Source: Chromatiales bacterium (GTDB taxonomy: Bacteria > Pseudomonadota > Gammaproteobacteria > UBA6429). Taken from it: a stretch of 64,000 nucleotides of DNA. Where the stretch lies: contig JALTJN010000100.1 of assembly GCA_027076405.1 (NCBI GenBank), positions 14,970 to 78,969 on the forward strand, written 5' to 3'. Shown in pieces: positions 9,074 through 19,554 of the stretch. Below the pieces are notes generated by a model, which ran no database searches, was not told where the DNA came from, and saw only the letters and a list, made by a program, of their open reading frames with translations. Numbering within the stretch: position 1 is the first letter of the stretch; the number at the start of each line of letters is the position of its first letter. The position numbers and the translations under genes are program-made.

Positions 9074-9880
9074 ATGTTTTTTTGGCAAATAGTTATTCTT
9101 GCTTTAGTCCAGGGCTTTACAGAGTTTTTACCGATCTCAAGTTCGGCGCATTTGATTCTTGTACCTGTATTAAGTAACTGGAATGATCAAGGTTTGGCAT
9201 TTGATGTAGTAATGCATCTGGGTACGTTAACTGCAGTGATTTGGTATTTTAGAAAAGATGTTTTGCAGCTCAGTGTTGACTGGACACAGTCATGTATTAA
9301 AAAACAAACTGTTGGTGATAGCCGTTTAGCATGGCTGGTGATTGTTGCAACAATTCCTGTTGGTGCAGCAGGTTTGTTACTTAATGATTTTATCGACAGT
9401 ACTTTACGTTCTCCCATTGTCATTGCCTGGGCAACCATTGGTTTTGGCTTATTGTTAGGAATATCAGATTATGTCGGCAAAAATAAAAAGAACAAATATA
9501 ACGAACATCAACTAAGCTGGAAAAGTGGTATCTCGATTGGTTTAGCTCAAGCTTTAGCGCTGATTCCGGGAACCTCTCGTTCCGGTATTACAATGACCGC
9601 GGGTTTATTTGCAGGTTTAACGCGGCAGGGTGCTGCACGTTTTTCATTTTTGTTATCCATACCAACCATTTTAATGGCGGGTGGATATAAAACCCTAAAA
9701 CTGATTCAGCAAGGTAATGGTGTTGACTGGTTTTCATTAGGTTTAGGTTATGTTTTGTCTGCAGTGTCTGCTTATATTTGTATTCATTATTTTTTAAAAT
9801 TACTTGAGACGATGGGAATGACACCATTTGTTATTTATCGTATTGCTCAAGGTATCATTTTGCTGTACTTATTTTCATAA
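9074..9880 (+). CDS. uppP: Undecaprenyl-diphosphatase
   Basis: An integral membrane phosphatase that converts undecaprenyl diphosphate to the monophosphate for reuse in peptidoglycan and other envelope polymer synthesis; also called BacA. The 268-residue length fits. The two active-site motifs are present: FTEFLPISSSAH at residues 15-26 and PGTSRSGITM from residue 165. Multiple hydrophobic helices surround them. AAGGA precedes the ATG. The gene is the expected neighbour of plsY-folB and cca in Gammaproteobacteria. Confidence 0.97.
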   Translation: MFFWQIVILALVQGFTEFLPISSSAHLILVPVLSNWNDQGLAFDVVMHLGTLTAVIWYFRKDVLQLSVDWTQSCIKKQTVGDSRLAWLVIVATIPVGAAGLLLNDFIDSTLRSPIVIAWATIGFGLLLGISDYVGKNKKNKYNEHQLSWKSGISIGLAQALALIPGTSRSGITMTAGLFAGLTRQGAARFSFLLSIPTILMAGGYKTLKLIQQGNGVDWFSLGLGYVLSAVSAYICIHYFLKLLETMGMTPFVIYRIAQGIILLYLFS

Positions 9881-9888
9881 CACGTAAA

Positions 9889-10269
9889 ATGTTAATTTAT
9901 AAAAAATTATGGTTAACAATTGGCTGGGTAATGATTGCACTGGTTTTCTATTTTTCTTTAACCCCGAGTCCGCCTGAAATAGAATTGGGTTTTGAATATC
10001 TTGATAAAGCAGAACATTTCCTAGCTTACTTTATTTTAGTGTTCTGGTTTGCACAAATATATAAAACACATAAGACTCGGCTTATTTATGTTATGTTTTT
10101 TATTGCAATGGGGGTGCTAATTGAAATTTTACAAGATATGGGGAAGGCTCGTTTTTTTGAATACAGTGACATGCTAGCCAATACGACAGGTGTTGCTTTT
10201 GCATGGTTATTAACAACAGGAAAACTGAATAATTTATTATTAACTTTTGAAAATAAATTATTAAATTAA
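9889..10269 (+). CDS. VanZ-like family membrane protein
   Basis: A 126-residue protein with about four transmembrane helices. The [27 protein letters not shown] region contains the Asp-Lys-x-x-His motif seen in VanZ-like proteins, and [10 protein letters not shown] with an acidic residue in the third helix also fits. VanZ-like proteins occur in many bacteria with no proven reaction; one member gives low-level teicoplanin resistance in enterococci. It starts 8 bp after uppP and is probably cotranscribed. Its last four bases overlap the convergent rimO gene. Confidence 0.8.
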   Translation: MLIYKKLWLTIGWVMIALVFYFSLTPSPPEIELGFEYLDKAEHFLAYFILVFWFAQIYKTHKTRLIYVMFFIAMGVLIEILQDMGKARFFEYSDMLANTTGVAFAWLLTTGKLNNLLLTFENKLLN

Positions 10270-11588
10270 TCGATTGGTGTTGCTATCAAGTCATGCTCGG
10301 TAGCGGCAACAATTTTCACATCGACAAAATCACCCAGCTCTATATTTTCAAAACCATCCAGAATAACTTCACCATCTATTTCAGGTGCATCGGCTTTTGA
10401 GCGGGCAAGCACCAATCCTTCTTCGCCATAACGATCGACTAATACAGTCATGGTCTGGCCAATTTTTTTCTGTAGTTTGTCAGCACTAATTTGAGCTTGT
10501 AAGTGCATAAAACGCTCGAGTCGTTCCTGTTGAATTTCTTCCGGGACAAAGTTGCCGAGTTCATTTGCTTTAGCACCCTCAACCGGTGAATAAGCGAAAG
10601 CGCCAACCCGATCAAGCTGTGCTTCCTCAAGAAAGTCGAGCATTAATTCAAAGTCATCATCGGTTTCACCCGGAAAACCAACAATAAAGGTTGAACGTAA
10701 GGTAATGTCGGGACAAATGGTGCGCCAGTTTTTAATCCGCTCAATTGTTTTATCAATTTTACCGGGACGTTTCATTGCTTTAAGAATTTTTGGGCTGGCA
10801 TGCTGTAATGGAATATCCAAATAAGGAAGAATTTTTCCTTCGGCCATTAAAGGTATTACCTCATCAACATGCGGGTAGGGATAAACATAATGTAAACGTA
10901 CCCAGGCACCGAGCTCGCTGAGCGCGGCAGAAAGATTAGTCATGTGTGTTTTAATGGGTTTGCCACCCCAAAATCCGGTTCGATATTTTACATCGACGCC
11001 ATAGGCACTGGTATCTTGTGAAATGACTAATAACTCTTTTACCCCTGAATTAACCAGGTTCTCAGCTTCTTGCATTACTTCGCCTATGTCACGGCTAACG
11101 AGGTCTCCACGTAAGGAAGGAATAATGCAAAAGGTACAACGATGGTTGCAGCCCTCTGATATTTTTAAATAGGCATAATGTTTCGGGGTTAGTTTAATCC
11201 CTGCGTTTGGTACTAAATCTGCAAAAGGATTATGAGGTTTAGGTAGATGATCATGTACGACTTGCATCACTTCTGTTGCGGCATGCGGCCCTGTTACAGC
11301 GAGGACATTAGGGTAAGCTGTTTCAATGACTCCTTCTTTTGCACCAAGACAACCGGTAACAATGACTTTACCATTTTCTTCGAGTGCTTCACCTATTGCC
11401 TCCATAGACTCTTCTACTGCCGAGTCGATAAAGCCACAAGTGTTTACAATAACGAGTTGTGCATTTTCATAGCTGTCAGTTATGTCATAACCTTCAGCTC
11501 GAAGCTGAGTAATAATGTGTTCAGAATCAACCAGAGCCTTCGGGCAACCGAGGCTAATAAAACCAACTTTTGGGGCGTGCTGTGTCAT
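10266..11588 (-). CDS. rimO: Ribosomal protein S12 methylthiotransferase
   Basis: RimO adds a methylthio group to an aspartate of ribosomal protein S12 using two [4Fe-4S] clusters and SAM. The 440-residue protein starts with the UPF0004 domain ([15 protein letters not shown], Cys15). It then has the radical-SAM motif CNHRCTFC around residues 147-154 and a C-terminal TRAM domain ([15 protein letters not shown]...). Asp-rich features separate it from MiaB. It is convergent and overlapping by four bases with the VanZ-like gene, and the desaturase gene ends 8 bp upstream of its start. Confidence 0.97.
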   Translation of the reverse strand: MTQHAPKVGFISLGCPKALVDSEHIITQLRAEGYDITDSYENAQLVIVNTCGFIDSAVEESMEAIGEALEENGKVIVTGCLGAKEGVIETAYPNVLAVTGPHAATEVMQVVHDHLPKPHNPFADLVPNAGIKLTPKHYAYLKISEGCNHRCTFCIIPSLRGDLVSRDIGEVMQEAENLVNSGVKELLVISQDTSAYGVDVKYRTGFWGGKPIKTHMTNLSAALSELGAWVRLHYVYPYPHVDEVIPLMAEGKILPYLDIPLQHASPKILKAMKRPGKIDKTIERIKNWRTICPDITLRSTFIVGFPGETDDDFELMLDFLEEAQLDRVGAFAYSPVEGAKANELGNFVPEEIQQERLERFMHLQAQISADKLQKKIGQTMTVLVDRYGEEGLVLARSKADAPEIDGEVILDGFENIELGDFVDVKIVAATEHDLIATPID

Positions 11589-11596
11589 ATGAGACT

Positions 11597-12709
11597 CTAT
11601 TTTGTTGTTGACTTACTCTGGTTATATTGAGCAACAGAAATAATTTTCTGTTGCTCAATATCCCAAAGTATAAATTTAAATTCTTTAAGTACATCACGTA
11701 AGCGAATACGTTTTACATCTTCAAATAAATGAGCGTAATCTTTATGACAGGATGAGAGATTATAATTCGGGATGCTTGCTGATAAATGGTGTATATGGTG
11801 ATAAGCAATGTCTGCCCCAAACCAGTTGATTACTTTAGGAAAAATAAAAAAACTGGTGCCTGTTAACGCCCCCTGATAGTAATCCCAATGCTTGGTATCA
11901 GATGCGTATGAACCTTCAAAGTTATGTTGTAGCGTAAAAATAATAATTCCTGCTGCGCCACCAAGAGACAGGCTGGTGATATAAATTGTGAAAAATGCTT
12001 CAGCACCAAAATACATGCTGGCATAATACCAAATACTTAAGAGAGCGATATTGTTAAGGGTGATATGTAAATATTCTTTGTCATTCTTCCAGTATCGTGA
12101 CTTTTGATTTTTAATAATCTTTGCAAAGCTTTCATTCGGTGTTTGAATTTTCTTAATTATAATATATACAAAATATTGTAAGCTGCCAAATAGCCAGTTA
12201 AATCTCGGGTTAAAAATAAAATACATAAAGGCGCCTAAAGGAGCAAGTAAAATATTTCTGGCATTGCGGTATTTTCTTTGTTCTTTTGTGCTGAGTTTTT
12301 CATACTCGCTGACGGATAAAATATTTAAAGGTCCGCGATATTTTTCCCAGTTACCATTAGTTGAATGGTGAAAATTATGATGTTGTGCCCAGACATACTG
12401 TGGCATACCGACTAAGACACCCGTAATAAATCCGCCGATGGTATTTAGCGTTTGATTTTTGAACATGCTTTTATGACCGCAGTCATGCATTAGCATAAAT
12501 ATTCTGACTATGAATAAAGAAAGTGCCAGCGTGTAGATTGCTGTGAGCAGGTATGATTGTGATTGCCAGCTTTGTAGTGCCAGATAGAAAAAAGCAAAAT
12601 AAGGAACAAGTGTATTTAAGTTTTGAAATAGTGCTTTAGCGTTACTTTTTTCTGAATATTTCTTGATGATTTCCGGGGCAATTTCTTTTAGCTGAGCGGG
12701 GGAGGTCAT
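11597..12709 (-). CDS. Membrane fatty acid desaturase
   Basis: A 370-residue di-iron membrane desaturase. Three histidine boxes are visible: HDCGH (75-79), QHHNFHH (109-115) and HHIHH (304-308). Hydrophobic helices lie at about 35-75, 90-107 and between the second and third boxes. The box pattern is that of acyl-lipid desaturases (DesA/delta-12-like or related), acting on membrane lipid acyl chains with O2 and an electron donor. Which bond it modifies cannot be told from sequence. It is just upstream of rimO on the same strand, and may form a transcript with it. Confidence 0.88.
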   Translation of the reverse strand: MTSPAQLKEIAPEIIKKYSEKSNAKALFQNLNTLVPYFAFFYLALQSWQSQSYLLTAIYTLALSLFIVRIFMLMHDCGHKSMFKNQTLNTIGGFITGVLVGMPQYVWAQHHNFHHSTNGNWEKYRGPLNILSVSEYEKLSTKEQRKYRNARNILLAPLGAFMYFIFNPRFNWLFGSLQYFVYIIIKKIQTPNESFAKIIKNQKSRYWKNDKEYLHITLNNIALLSIWYYASMYFGAEAFFTIYITSLSLGGAAGIIIFTLQHNFEGSYASDTKHWDYYQGALTGTSFFIFPKVINWFGADIAYHHIHHLSASIPNYNLSSCHKDYAHLFEDVKRIRLRDVLKEFKFILWDIEQQKIISVAQYNQSKSTTK

Positions 12710-12828
12710 ATGTGAGTTGTCCTAATACAGCAATATTAATAAGGCGTATTATTATAGAGTAATTTAACGTCAAAAAAAGGAATTTGTTGACGTTCTATAC
12801 CACTATTTAAACTTATAATACCTTAATC

Positions 12829-13569
12829 TTATAACACCTCGACAAGATTACCGGATTTTTCTATTGCTGTTTTTAAGGCATCATCAGCTCTGTTGACGAT
12901 AGTCACCTTATTGTCATCATCAATAAACTGGGTAATACCCAGGCTAGATGTAATATTGCCGATTTCATCAAACTTGAAATTTTCCATAGTGTTGCGAATT
13001 TTTTCAGCGATGATTTTTGTTTCATTTGCATTTTTATTTGAAATTAAAATGAGAAATTTTTCATCTTCCCAGTGTGAAATAATGTCAGACTTTCGCAGGC
13101 AAACGGCAAGCTGCAAGGCAACGCTGCGAAGCAGGTCATCAACAATATCAGGTTTGTATGAAGTATTAATTCTTTTGAAATTATCAATGCTACAAAAGAT
13201 GATAGATAATCCGGCTTTGTAGCGTTTTTCTTTTTCCATTTCATATTCTAAAACTTCATACAGTTTTCTTTTATTAAACAATGAAGTGAGAGGGTCATTT
13301 GTTTCTAGATATTTTAATTCTTCTGCGTCATCAGATTTTTGTTGAATTTCTTTTTTTGATTTATTGATATAAATAACAAAAGCGATGATTAAAGCAGAAA
13401 CAGAAAACCGCATCCAGAGTTCATGACTGTTTGTGGTTAGGAAACTGCTAATGAAATCCGGCTGGGTTTTAAAAACAGACACATCCAGAAGCGTATCAAA
13501 AACCCAGTAAGTAAAAGCAAGAGGCACACCGGAAAAGCTTAACAGTGAATTTAATAATTTTGTTTTCAT
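12829..13569 (-). CDS. Membrane protein with degenerate GGDEF domain
   Basis: 246 residues: two N-terminal hydrophobic segments (about 8-28 and 50-67), then a GGDEF-type domain with a clear NDPLTSLFNKRKLYEVL start and IDNFKRIN core. The catalytic signature is WEDEKF instead of GG(D/E)EF, so the active-site glycines are lost and cyclase activity is very unlikely. Such domains can act as c-di-GMP or GTP sensors or as partner proteins. It follows the MpaB-like gene with a 15-bp gap and is probably cotranscribed with it. Confidence 0.8.
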   Translation of the reverse strand: MKTKLLNSLLSFSGVPLAFTYWVFDTLLDVSVFKTQPDFISSFLTTNSHELWMRFSVSALIIAFVIYINKSKKEIQQKSDDAEELKYLETNDPLTSLFNKRKLYEVLEYEMEKEKRYKAGLSIIFCSIDNFKRINTSYKPDIVDDLLRSVALQLAVCLRKSDIISHWEDEKFLILISNKNANETKIIAEKIRNTMENFKFDEIGNITSSLGITQFIDDDNKVTIVNRADDALKTAIEKSGNLVEVL

Positions 13570-13584
13570 ATTAATTTACCTTTG

Positions 13585-14940
13585 TTATTTTTCAGATAAA
13601 TAGCTGGTGCGAACGAGAGTGTCAGGAATAATAAGAGGCTTGTGCCCCCCTCTTTTAAGATGCTGCTGTTTTTTATCCGGAAAGTCTTTACGCCAGTCCC
13701 ACAGTGTTTTTGCAATTCGGGAAAAAACAATATTTGATAATGTACGTAAAAATTTGTAATTAACCAGAAATCCAAAGAAGCGAACGCCTGTCCAGACAAA
13801 AAAACGAACAATACGATCATAAAAACCTAGTTCAAGATTTAATGCTGTGTAGGATTTTTTTGAAATTAATTTTGAGGTGATAAGCCGGGCAACACGTTTA
13901 ACGTGAAGCAGCTGAGCAAAGGGTGTTGGAATGGTACGGCGAGCCGTTTCCGAAAAAGCACCCAACAGAGCCTGTTCCAGTAATACACCATCATGTGAAT
14001 TTCCACGGCGACGATCCATAATTTGTTCGTAGATCTGTTCGGTTTTATTATATTGTGTAAATTCGTTTAAAAACACTTCATCTACTCCGAGTAAATAACC
14101 AACAACATTCCATGAATGTAAATAGGCCTCTGTATTTTGGGGCGTTAGCTTCACCCCGATGGTTTTTAATCCTTTTAATATTGTGTATGAGAAAGTGAGC
14201 AGTATTATTGCCAATGCTTCATTGTTAATGGGAATGCCATCTGTTTTAACATCCCATGCATCAGGTTTTTTATGACCCGACCAGTTGCATTGATCTTGTA
14301 GCGAGTCATAGACATAGGCCAATAAATAATTTTCAGAATCTGGTTGTGCGTGTTTACTGACAAGCTTTTCTTTGTGCAGCATTAAATGTCGAACTGATGC
14401 ATGAATTAAACGTATTTTTAAAATTGATTGAACCCCTTTACCACTTAGTTTATTTTCATGAATAGACAATCCGTTTTCCGCCATCATGTCCGTTACCATT
14501 TGAGCAGTTTCTATCAAACGTTTTGGTGCGTTATTGATCAGGCGGCGGGTAAATCCGAGAACTTTTGTGTCAGGCTGGCACACATAGGTAGTCGGGAGAC
14601 TTGCGCAGCCAAGAATCATAATGCTTGAAAAAATATGATCCTGAAAAACATGGGTGCCGCGCACTAATTTTTCACTATCAACCCACTCGGGAACAATGAC
14701 TGCCTGAGTAAAATATTTCTTTAGCGCATTTTGTATTTGCTCGTCATCCGGAAAATGATTGTTTATTTCTTCGAGAATTTCGCCTTCAACAGGCAAGCTA
14801 AACATGTTGATTAATTTCTCGACAAGTAACTCAATCGATGAATCAAATTGAGAGGCAAAAACATCAATGACTTCATCTGCAAGAGGATCTCCCTGCTGTC
14901 GAAAATTATTTAGCATTTCATCGGTGAAAGGTGAGTTCAT
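13585..14940 (-). CDS. MpaB / latex-clearing protein family oxygenase (DUF2236-like)
   Basis: A 451-residue protein that I place in the family grouping rubber oxygenase Lcp and fungal MpaB. The core is LVRGTHVFQDHIFSSI (about 92-107), then the KIRLIHASVRHLM helix (175-187), which holds the Arg and His residues expected near the b-type haem, and INNEALAIILLTFSYTILKGL. Known members cleave carbon-carbon double bonds in isoprenoids or fatty acids with haem and O2; the substrate here is unknown. No signal peptide is seen, so unlike secreted Lcp it may be cytoplasmic or membrane-bound. The C-terminal region has hydrophobic aromatic stretches. The desaturase nearby suggests a lipid substrate; that is inference. 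Confidence 0.65.
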   Translation of the reverse strand: MNSPFTDEMLNNFRQQGDPLADEVIDVFASQFDSSIELLVEKLINMFSLPVEGEILEEINNHFPDDEQIQNALKKYFTQAVIVPEWVDSEKLVRGTHVFQDHIFSSIMILGCASLPTTYVCQPDTKVLGFTRRLINNAPKRLIETAQMVTDMMAENGLSIHENKLSGKGVQSILKIRLIHASVRHLMLHKEKLVSKHAQPDSENYLLAYVYDSLQDQCNWSGHKKPDAWDVKTDGIPINNEALAIILLTFSYTILKGLKTIGVKLTPQNTEAYLHSWNVVGYLLGVDEVFLNEFTQYNKTEQIYEQIMDRRRGNSHDGVLLEQALLGAFSETARRTIPTPFAQLLHVKRVARLITSKLISKKSYTALNLELGFYDRIVRFFVWTGVRFFGFLVNYKFLRTLSNIVFSRIAKTLWDWRKDFPDKKQQHLKRGGHKPLIIPDTLVRTSYLSEK

Positions 14941-14961
14941 AATTTATTCTCTATTATTTTT

Positions 14962-16182
14962 TTAACTCATACGAGCTTGTTTGATACTTTTTATACGTAA
15001 TCTTGCCAGTTCTTCTTTTATTTCCTTGCCTTTTAATCCCTGTGAAACCAGCTCTTTGGCATTTATTTTTTTTGCCGCATTAAATGCCTTTCTGTATATG
15101 GACGGTTGATCAAAATGTTTATTTTCATAACCGGTTCGGCCGCGGGAGTCTGCTTCGCAAGCAAGCAAGAAAAGTTCAAATCGTTGCGGGCGACGAAAAG
15201 CATCCAGTGATTCGAGTGTTTTTAAAAATGTAGCATCACGTAACTCGGCAGCACGATGGTAATGCAAATGATATTGCGTGACGATAAGTGCCAGCTCACG
15301 ATAATCATTAGGAATACGATAACGGTTACATAATGCTTTAACCAGTGGTACACCACGCGATTCATGATCGATATGTTTTGGCCATTTGTTTTTGGGTGTC
15401 GTACCTTTACCCAGATCATGAACCAGAGCAGCAAAACGAACTTTAGGATCGCTGGATAATTTGGCCGCTTGTGTTAGTACCATCATAGTGTGAATGCCTG
15501 TATCAATTTCCGGATGATGTTTTTCGGGTTGCGGTACCCCCCACAGTCGGTTTATTTCGGGAAACAGTTTTTCTAATGCGCCACTCTCACGTAATACTTC
15601 AAAATAACGTGCGGGTGTTTTTTCTGTTAATGCCCGCATGGTTTCCTGCCAGACACGTTCGGGCACTAAAGCATCAACTTCACCATTTTCCACCATCTGT
15701 GACATGAGCTCTTTTGTTTCAGTCGCAATGGTAAACTCTAAATCAGCAAAGCGGGCTGCAAAGCGGGCAATGCGTAAAATTCGTACAGGGTCTTCAACAA
15801 AAGCCGGTGAGACATGACGTAAAACTTTTGCTTTTATATCGGCCTGACCATTAAAAGGATCAATTAAATGACCATCAGCATCTTCTGCAATGGCATTAAT
15901 GGTTAAGTCACGTCGAATTAAGTCTTCTTCAAGAGTGACATCGGCTGTTGCGTGAAAACTAAACCCATCATAACCCGCGGCAGTTTTTCGTTCGGTTCGC
16001 GCAAGAGCATATTCTTCGTTTGTTTCAGGATGCAAAAAAACCGGAAAATCTTTTCCAACCTGTCGATAATTTAACTTTAATAATTCATCGGCAGTTGCAC
16101 CAACGACTACCCAGTCACGATCCTTGGTCTCTAGTCCCAATAATTTGTCACGTACATAACCGCCAACAAGATAGATTTCCAT
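14962..16182 (-). CDS. cca: CCA-adding enzyme (multifunctional CCA protein)
   Basis: Adds or repairs the 3'-CCA of tRNAs. The nucleotidyltransferase domain opens with the GGYVRDKLLG motif (7-16) and metal-binding DRD (21-23), followed by RRDLTINAIA. RILRIARFAARF belongs to the neck/tRNA-binding region. A C-terminal HD domain (HDLGKGTTP; HHPEIDTGIHTM) marks the gammaproteobacterial multifunctional type with phosphatase/phosphodiesterase activity. 406 residues is close to the E. coli enzyme. uppP-cca proximity is conserved in Gammaproteobacteria, here split by five inserted genes. Confidence 0.97.
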   Translation of the reverse strand: MEIYLVGGYVRDKLLGLETKDRDWVVVGATADELLKLNYRQVGKDFPVFLHPETNEEYALARTERKTAAGYDGFSFHATADVTLEEDLIRRDLTINAIAEDADGHLIDPFNGQADIKAKVLRHVSPAFVEDPVRILRIARFAARFADLEFTIATETKELMSQMVENGEVDALVPERVWQETMRALTEKTPARYFEVLRESGALEKLFPEINRLWGVPQPEKHHPEIDTGIHTMMVLTQAAKLSSDPKVRFAALVHDLGKGTTPKNKWPKHIDHESRGVPLVKALCNRYRIPNDYRELALIVTQYHLHYHRAAELRDATFLKTLESLDAFRRPQRFELFLLACEADSRGRTGYENKHFDQPSIYRKAFNAAKKINAKELVSQGLKGKEIKEELARLRIKSIKQARMS

Positions 16183-16296
16183 AGTTATTAAATGTCTTTA
16201 CTGATTATTATCTTGTCATCATTGTATAGATTATTAACGCGTTGATCACACTTTAGTTATATGTCTTTGCATAATTCGGTTATTGGTATAAATTGA

Positions 16297-16319
16297 GCTA
16301 TAGTTATTTTATCTATAGC
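16297..16319. promoter_or_regulatory. Dyad upstream of the aldehyde dehydrogenase gene
   Basis: Perfect seven-base arms GCTATAG and CTATAGC separated by nine A/T-rich bases, about 45 bp before the aldehyde dehydrogenase start. The size and position fit a repressor or activator operator; no regulator is known for it. Confidence 0.35.
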
Positions 16320-16362
16320 CGACTTATATAAGGTATGTCGTTAATAATTTAAGGAGCAGAGT

Positions 16363-17727
16363 ATGAGTTTTGAAGTGATTAACCCTGCAACTGGCGAGAA
16401 AGTCACCGAAATTCCTGTTTGGGATTCTCAGCAGCTCGAAGCAGCGCTCGCGGCGGTCGCAGCAGCATCACCGTTATGGCGGAAGACGTCAATGACCGAG
16501 CGTTGTTCTTTAATGCATAAGGCAGCAGAAGTTCTGCGAAAAAATAAAGATAAATATGCTGCCATTGTGACTCAGGAGATGGGTAAATTAATTAATGATG
16601 CCCGCGCTGAAGTTGAAAAATGTGCCGGTGTTTGTGATTTTTACGCAGATAATGGGCCACAATTTTTAGCCGATGAAGCGATCGAGTCAGATGCCGGTAA
16701 GAGTTATGTTGGTTACTTTCCAATAGGTACTGTGCTTGCGGTTATGCCCTGGAATTTTCCTTTATGGCAGGTCTTTCGCTTTGCTGCACCTGCTTTAGTT
16801 GCCGGTAACACGTGCATTTTAAAACATGCCTCTAACGTGCCACAGTGTGCCTTATTGATTGAAGATGTTTTTAAAGAAGCCGGTTTTCCTGAAAATGTAT
16901 TCCGTTCTTTAATGATTAAGGCTTCACAAGTTCAATCCGTTATTGAAGATCCTCGTGTACATGCTGTTACTTTGACGGGCAGTGAACCGGCAGGTCGGCA
17001 GGTTGCGGCAACGGCAGGTGCAAATCTTAAAAAATCGGTGTTGGAACTCGGTGGTTCGGATGCCTTTATTGTTCTGGAAGATGCTGATCTCGATCTCACG
17101 GTACAAGGTGCAGTGATGTCACGTTATTTAAATACTGGACAAAGTTGCATAGCTGCAAAACGATTTATTGTGGTTGATGCTATTGCAGAAGATTTTATTA
17201 CTCGCTTTAAAGCGGCCGTTGAAGCGTTAAAGATGGGGGATCCTATGGATGAAACCACCACTTTAGCACCGATGGCGCGCGAAGATTTGCGCGACGAGTT
17301 ACATATTCAGGTTGCTGACACGATTGCCGCCGGTGCTGAAGCAGTAACTGGTTGTGAACCGGCCGCCGGAGCAGGCGCATTTTATAAGGCTTCGATTCTT
17401 GATCGGGTTGAATCCGGAATGCGTGCATATCATGAAGAACTATTTGGTCCTGTTGCCATTGTCATACGTGCTCGTGATGAAGAAGAAGCTTTACGTATTG
17501 CGAACGATTCTCCGTATGGCTTGGGCGGGAGCGTCTGGACGCAAGATTCGGTTCGCGGTGAAGCACTTGCTCGTCAGGTGGAATCGGGTTGCACCTTCGT
17601 GAATGGCATGGTGAAGAGTGATGCCCGTTTACCGTTTGGCGGGATAAAAAATTCAGGCTACGGGCGGGAGCTGTCACGGCATGGTATTCGGGAGTTTACC
17701 AATGCAAAAACAATCTGGATTAAATAA
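16363..17727 (+). CDS. NAD(P)-dependent succinate-semialdehyde dehydrogenase-like enzyme
   Basis: A 454-residue aldehyde dehydrogenase, the length of the Sad/YneI group, shorter than GabD. It starts [12 protein letters not shown]. Glu228 in LELGGSDAF is the general base and Cys262 in [10 protein letters not shown] the nucleophile. [12 protein letters not shown] lines the active site, and the C-terminal block with [14 protein letters not shown] is intact. It would oxidise succinate semialdehyde or a similar short aldehyde to the acid; the substrate is assigned by family only. AAGGAG lies 7 bp before the ATG. It is convergent with the next gene with 3 bp between the stops. Confidence 0.87.
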   Translation: MSFEVINPATGEKVTEIPVWDSQQLEAALAAVAAASPLWRKTSMTERCSLMHKAAEVLRKNKDKYAAIVTQEMGKLINDARAEVEKCAGVCDFYADNGPQFLADEAIESDAGKSYVGYFPIGTVLAVMPWNFPLWQVFRFAAPALVAGNTCILKHASNVPQCALLIEDVFKEAGFPENVFRSLMIKASQVQSVIEDPRVHAVTLTGSEPAGRQVAATAGANLKKSVLELGGSDAFIVLEDADLDLTVQGAVMSRYLNTGQSCIAAKRFIVVDAIAEDFITRFKAAVEALKMGDPMDETTTLAPMAREDLRDELHIQVADTIAAGAEAVTGCEPAAGAGAFYKASILDRVESGMRAYHEELFGPVAIVIRARDEEEALRIANDSPYGLGGSVWTQDSVRGEALARQVESGCTFVNGMVKSDARLPFGGIKNSGYGRELSRHGIREFTNAKTIWIK

Positions 17728-17730
17728 ACT

Positions 17731-19509
17731 TTATTTTCCCGGTTTGGCTGAAAAATAACCCTGCCCCCAGGACACGCCCAACTCCTGCAGGACATCGAGA
17801 GTTGCCTGATCTTCAATATGTTCTGCGATGGTAATTAAATTAAGTGATTCAGCCATTTTCTGGATACCGTTAATGATTTTTCGGGCGCGATCTTCATAAG
17901 CTACTCGTTTAATTAGGCCACCATCAAACTTTAAATAACTAATCGGTAAATCTGCCAGATAAGTGAGAGAAGAATAGCCGCTGCCAAAGTCGTCAATCGC
18001 AAGTGGCATACCGAATTCTATAAACGGGGCAAGTAGCACCTTTACCTCATCCATATCACCAAGCAGTTCCTGTTCGGTAATTTCGATAACGATAGGTTTT
18101 TCTGCACAATTACTTTGTTCACATTCATCGTATTTTTCTTTCGCAAATTGAATAATTTCTTTAACTAATTGAGGGTGACGAAGTAAATCTGCAGACAAAT
18201 TAACAAAATGAGGAAGTGTATTAGGTTGTTTTTTATAGCTCTCAACACAACGGCTAATCATTTTTTTTATTATTTGTGAATCAATGCGATGCACCATTTG
18301 CAGTTCAACAGCAGCATCAATAAATTCATGTGCGGCAATGAGCGAACCGTCTGTATTTTGAATTCTCGCTAAAGCTTCTTCTGCCACCTGCTCGCCGGAT
18401 TTTAAATCAAATATGGCCTGATACACTGGAACAATTCGATTTTCATTTAATGCTTTTTCAAGCAAGCTCCCTTTAGAAAAAACACTTTTAGTTGTTTGTC
18501 GACTACTATGAATCCGGTTGCGGCCATTTTGTTTTGCCTGATGCAGTGTGGTGTCAGCAACGCGATATAATCCTTCAGGAGTAGAGCCATCTTTGGGATA
18601 ATTAGCGACACCTATACTCACTGTCACAGGAACTTCATGGTCATAAATAATAAAGGGGGCTTCTGCGATGTTTTGACATAAGCGCTCTGCAATTTTACAA
18701 GCGGTGTTAATATCTGCATCTGGCAGAATGCACATAAACTCTTCACCACCCCAGCGACCAAGATTGTCTTTGTCACGAATAAAATGTTGCATTCGTTCTG
18801 CAATCATTTGTAGTAGCAGGTCTCCGCTTTTATGACCATAGTTTTCGTTAATAAGTTTAAAGCGATCGATATCGAGCAATAGTAGCGAATAAGTACTTCG
18901 CTTACGGATATAATTATTGTGCAGGTGATTTATGGATTGCTGTAGCGTATTTCGGTTTGCTGTTCGTGTTAGTGTGTCATGACTAAACTGGTAGAGCATG
19001 GGTCTTTGTTGTAAGTCACTTGCCAGACTTATTTTATGAAACATTAACATAACAGTATTTTCATCCAGCGGCGAAATACTGAAGTCGACATAAATTTCTT
19101 TATTTTTTTTTGTTTTTATTTGGTGACGTTTAATGGGCCCGAATATATGACCGGACTGCATAACTTTGGTGATTATTTTTAAATAAGATTTTTCCAGAAT
19201 ATTATTACAAAACTGGAAAACTTTATCTAACGGTTGATGTTTTGCATCTTCGTGTAGCCAACCGGTTATTTTACTGGCAGTTTTATTAATAAAGATAATT
19301 TCTCCATCCTTATTAATACCAATAGCACCATCATAGTAAATGGATAACAAGTCTTCCGCATAATGATCGGTACCGGAATCATCAAATAACGAAACGATGG
19401 AGGTTGAATTTTGAATTTGATCGCTGGCGCGTTGCTTGTACTTCGGGTTTGCCACAATTTTGCCTATAATTGCTCTGCTATATAGATGATGATGGAGTAA
19501 GAGTAACAT
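17731..19509 (-). CDS. PAS-GGDEF-EAL c-di-GMP signalling protein
   Basis: 592 residues with no membrane segments. A PAS-like domain (about 50-165: DGAIGINKDGEIIFINKTAS) is followed by a GGDEF domain with intact GGEEF (RWGGEEFMCIL) and an EAL domain. The EAL half keeps EEALAR, VNLSADLL, EITEQELL, DDFGSGYSSL and LKFDGG, so phosphodiesterase residues are largely present and the enzyme could be bifunctional. The start is uncertain: a GTG at 19455 would remove an untypical 18-residue leader (MLLLLHHHLY...). It is convergent with the aldehyde dehydrogenase gene and divergent from the permease gene. Confidence 0.92.
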   Translation of the reverse strand: MLLLLHHHLYSRAIIGKIVANPKYKQRASDQIQNSTSIVSLFDDSGTDHYAEDLLSIYYDGAIGINKDGEIIFINKTASKITGWLHEDAKHQPLDKVFQFCNNILEKSYLKIITKVMQSGHIFGPIKRHQIKTKKNKEIYVDFSISPLDENTVMLMFHKISLASDLQQRPMLYQFSHDTLTRTANRNTLQQSINHLHNNYIRKRSTYSLLLLDIDRFKLINENYGHKSGDLLLQMIAERMQHFIRDKDNLGRWGGEEFMCILPDADINTACKIAERLCQNIAEAPFIIYDHEVPVTVSIGVANYPKDGSTPEGLYRVADTTLHQAKQNGRNRIHSSRQTTKSVFSKGSLLEKALNENRIVPVYQAIFDLKSGEQVAEEALARIQNTDGSLIAAHEFIDAAVELQMVHRIDSQIIKKMISRCVESYKKQPNTLPHFVNLSADLLRHPQLVKEIIQFAKEKYDECEQSNCAEKPIVIEITEQELLGDMDEVKVLLAPFIEFGMPLAIDDFGSGYSSLTYLADLPISYLKFDGGLIKRVAYEDRARKIINGIQKMAESLNLITIAEHIEDQATLDVLQELGVSWGQGYFSAKPGK

Positions 19510-19554
19510 AAACTAACTACAATATTTATTACGGGACAGTCTGAGCTCACAAAA

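Noticed and set aside
11247..11630. 127-codon frame on the plus strand opposite rimO and its upstream gap
   Set aside because: Antisense to a well-identified gene; Cys/Phe-rich nonsense composition.
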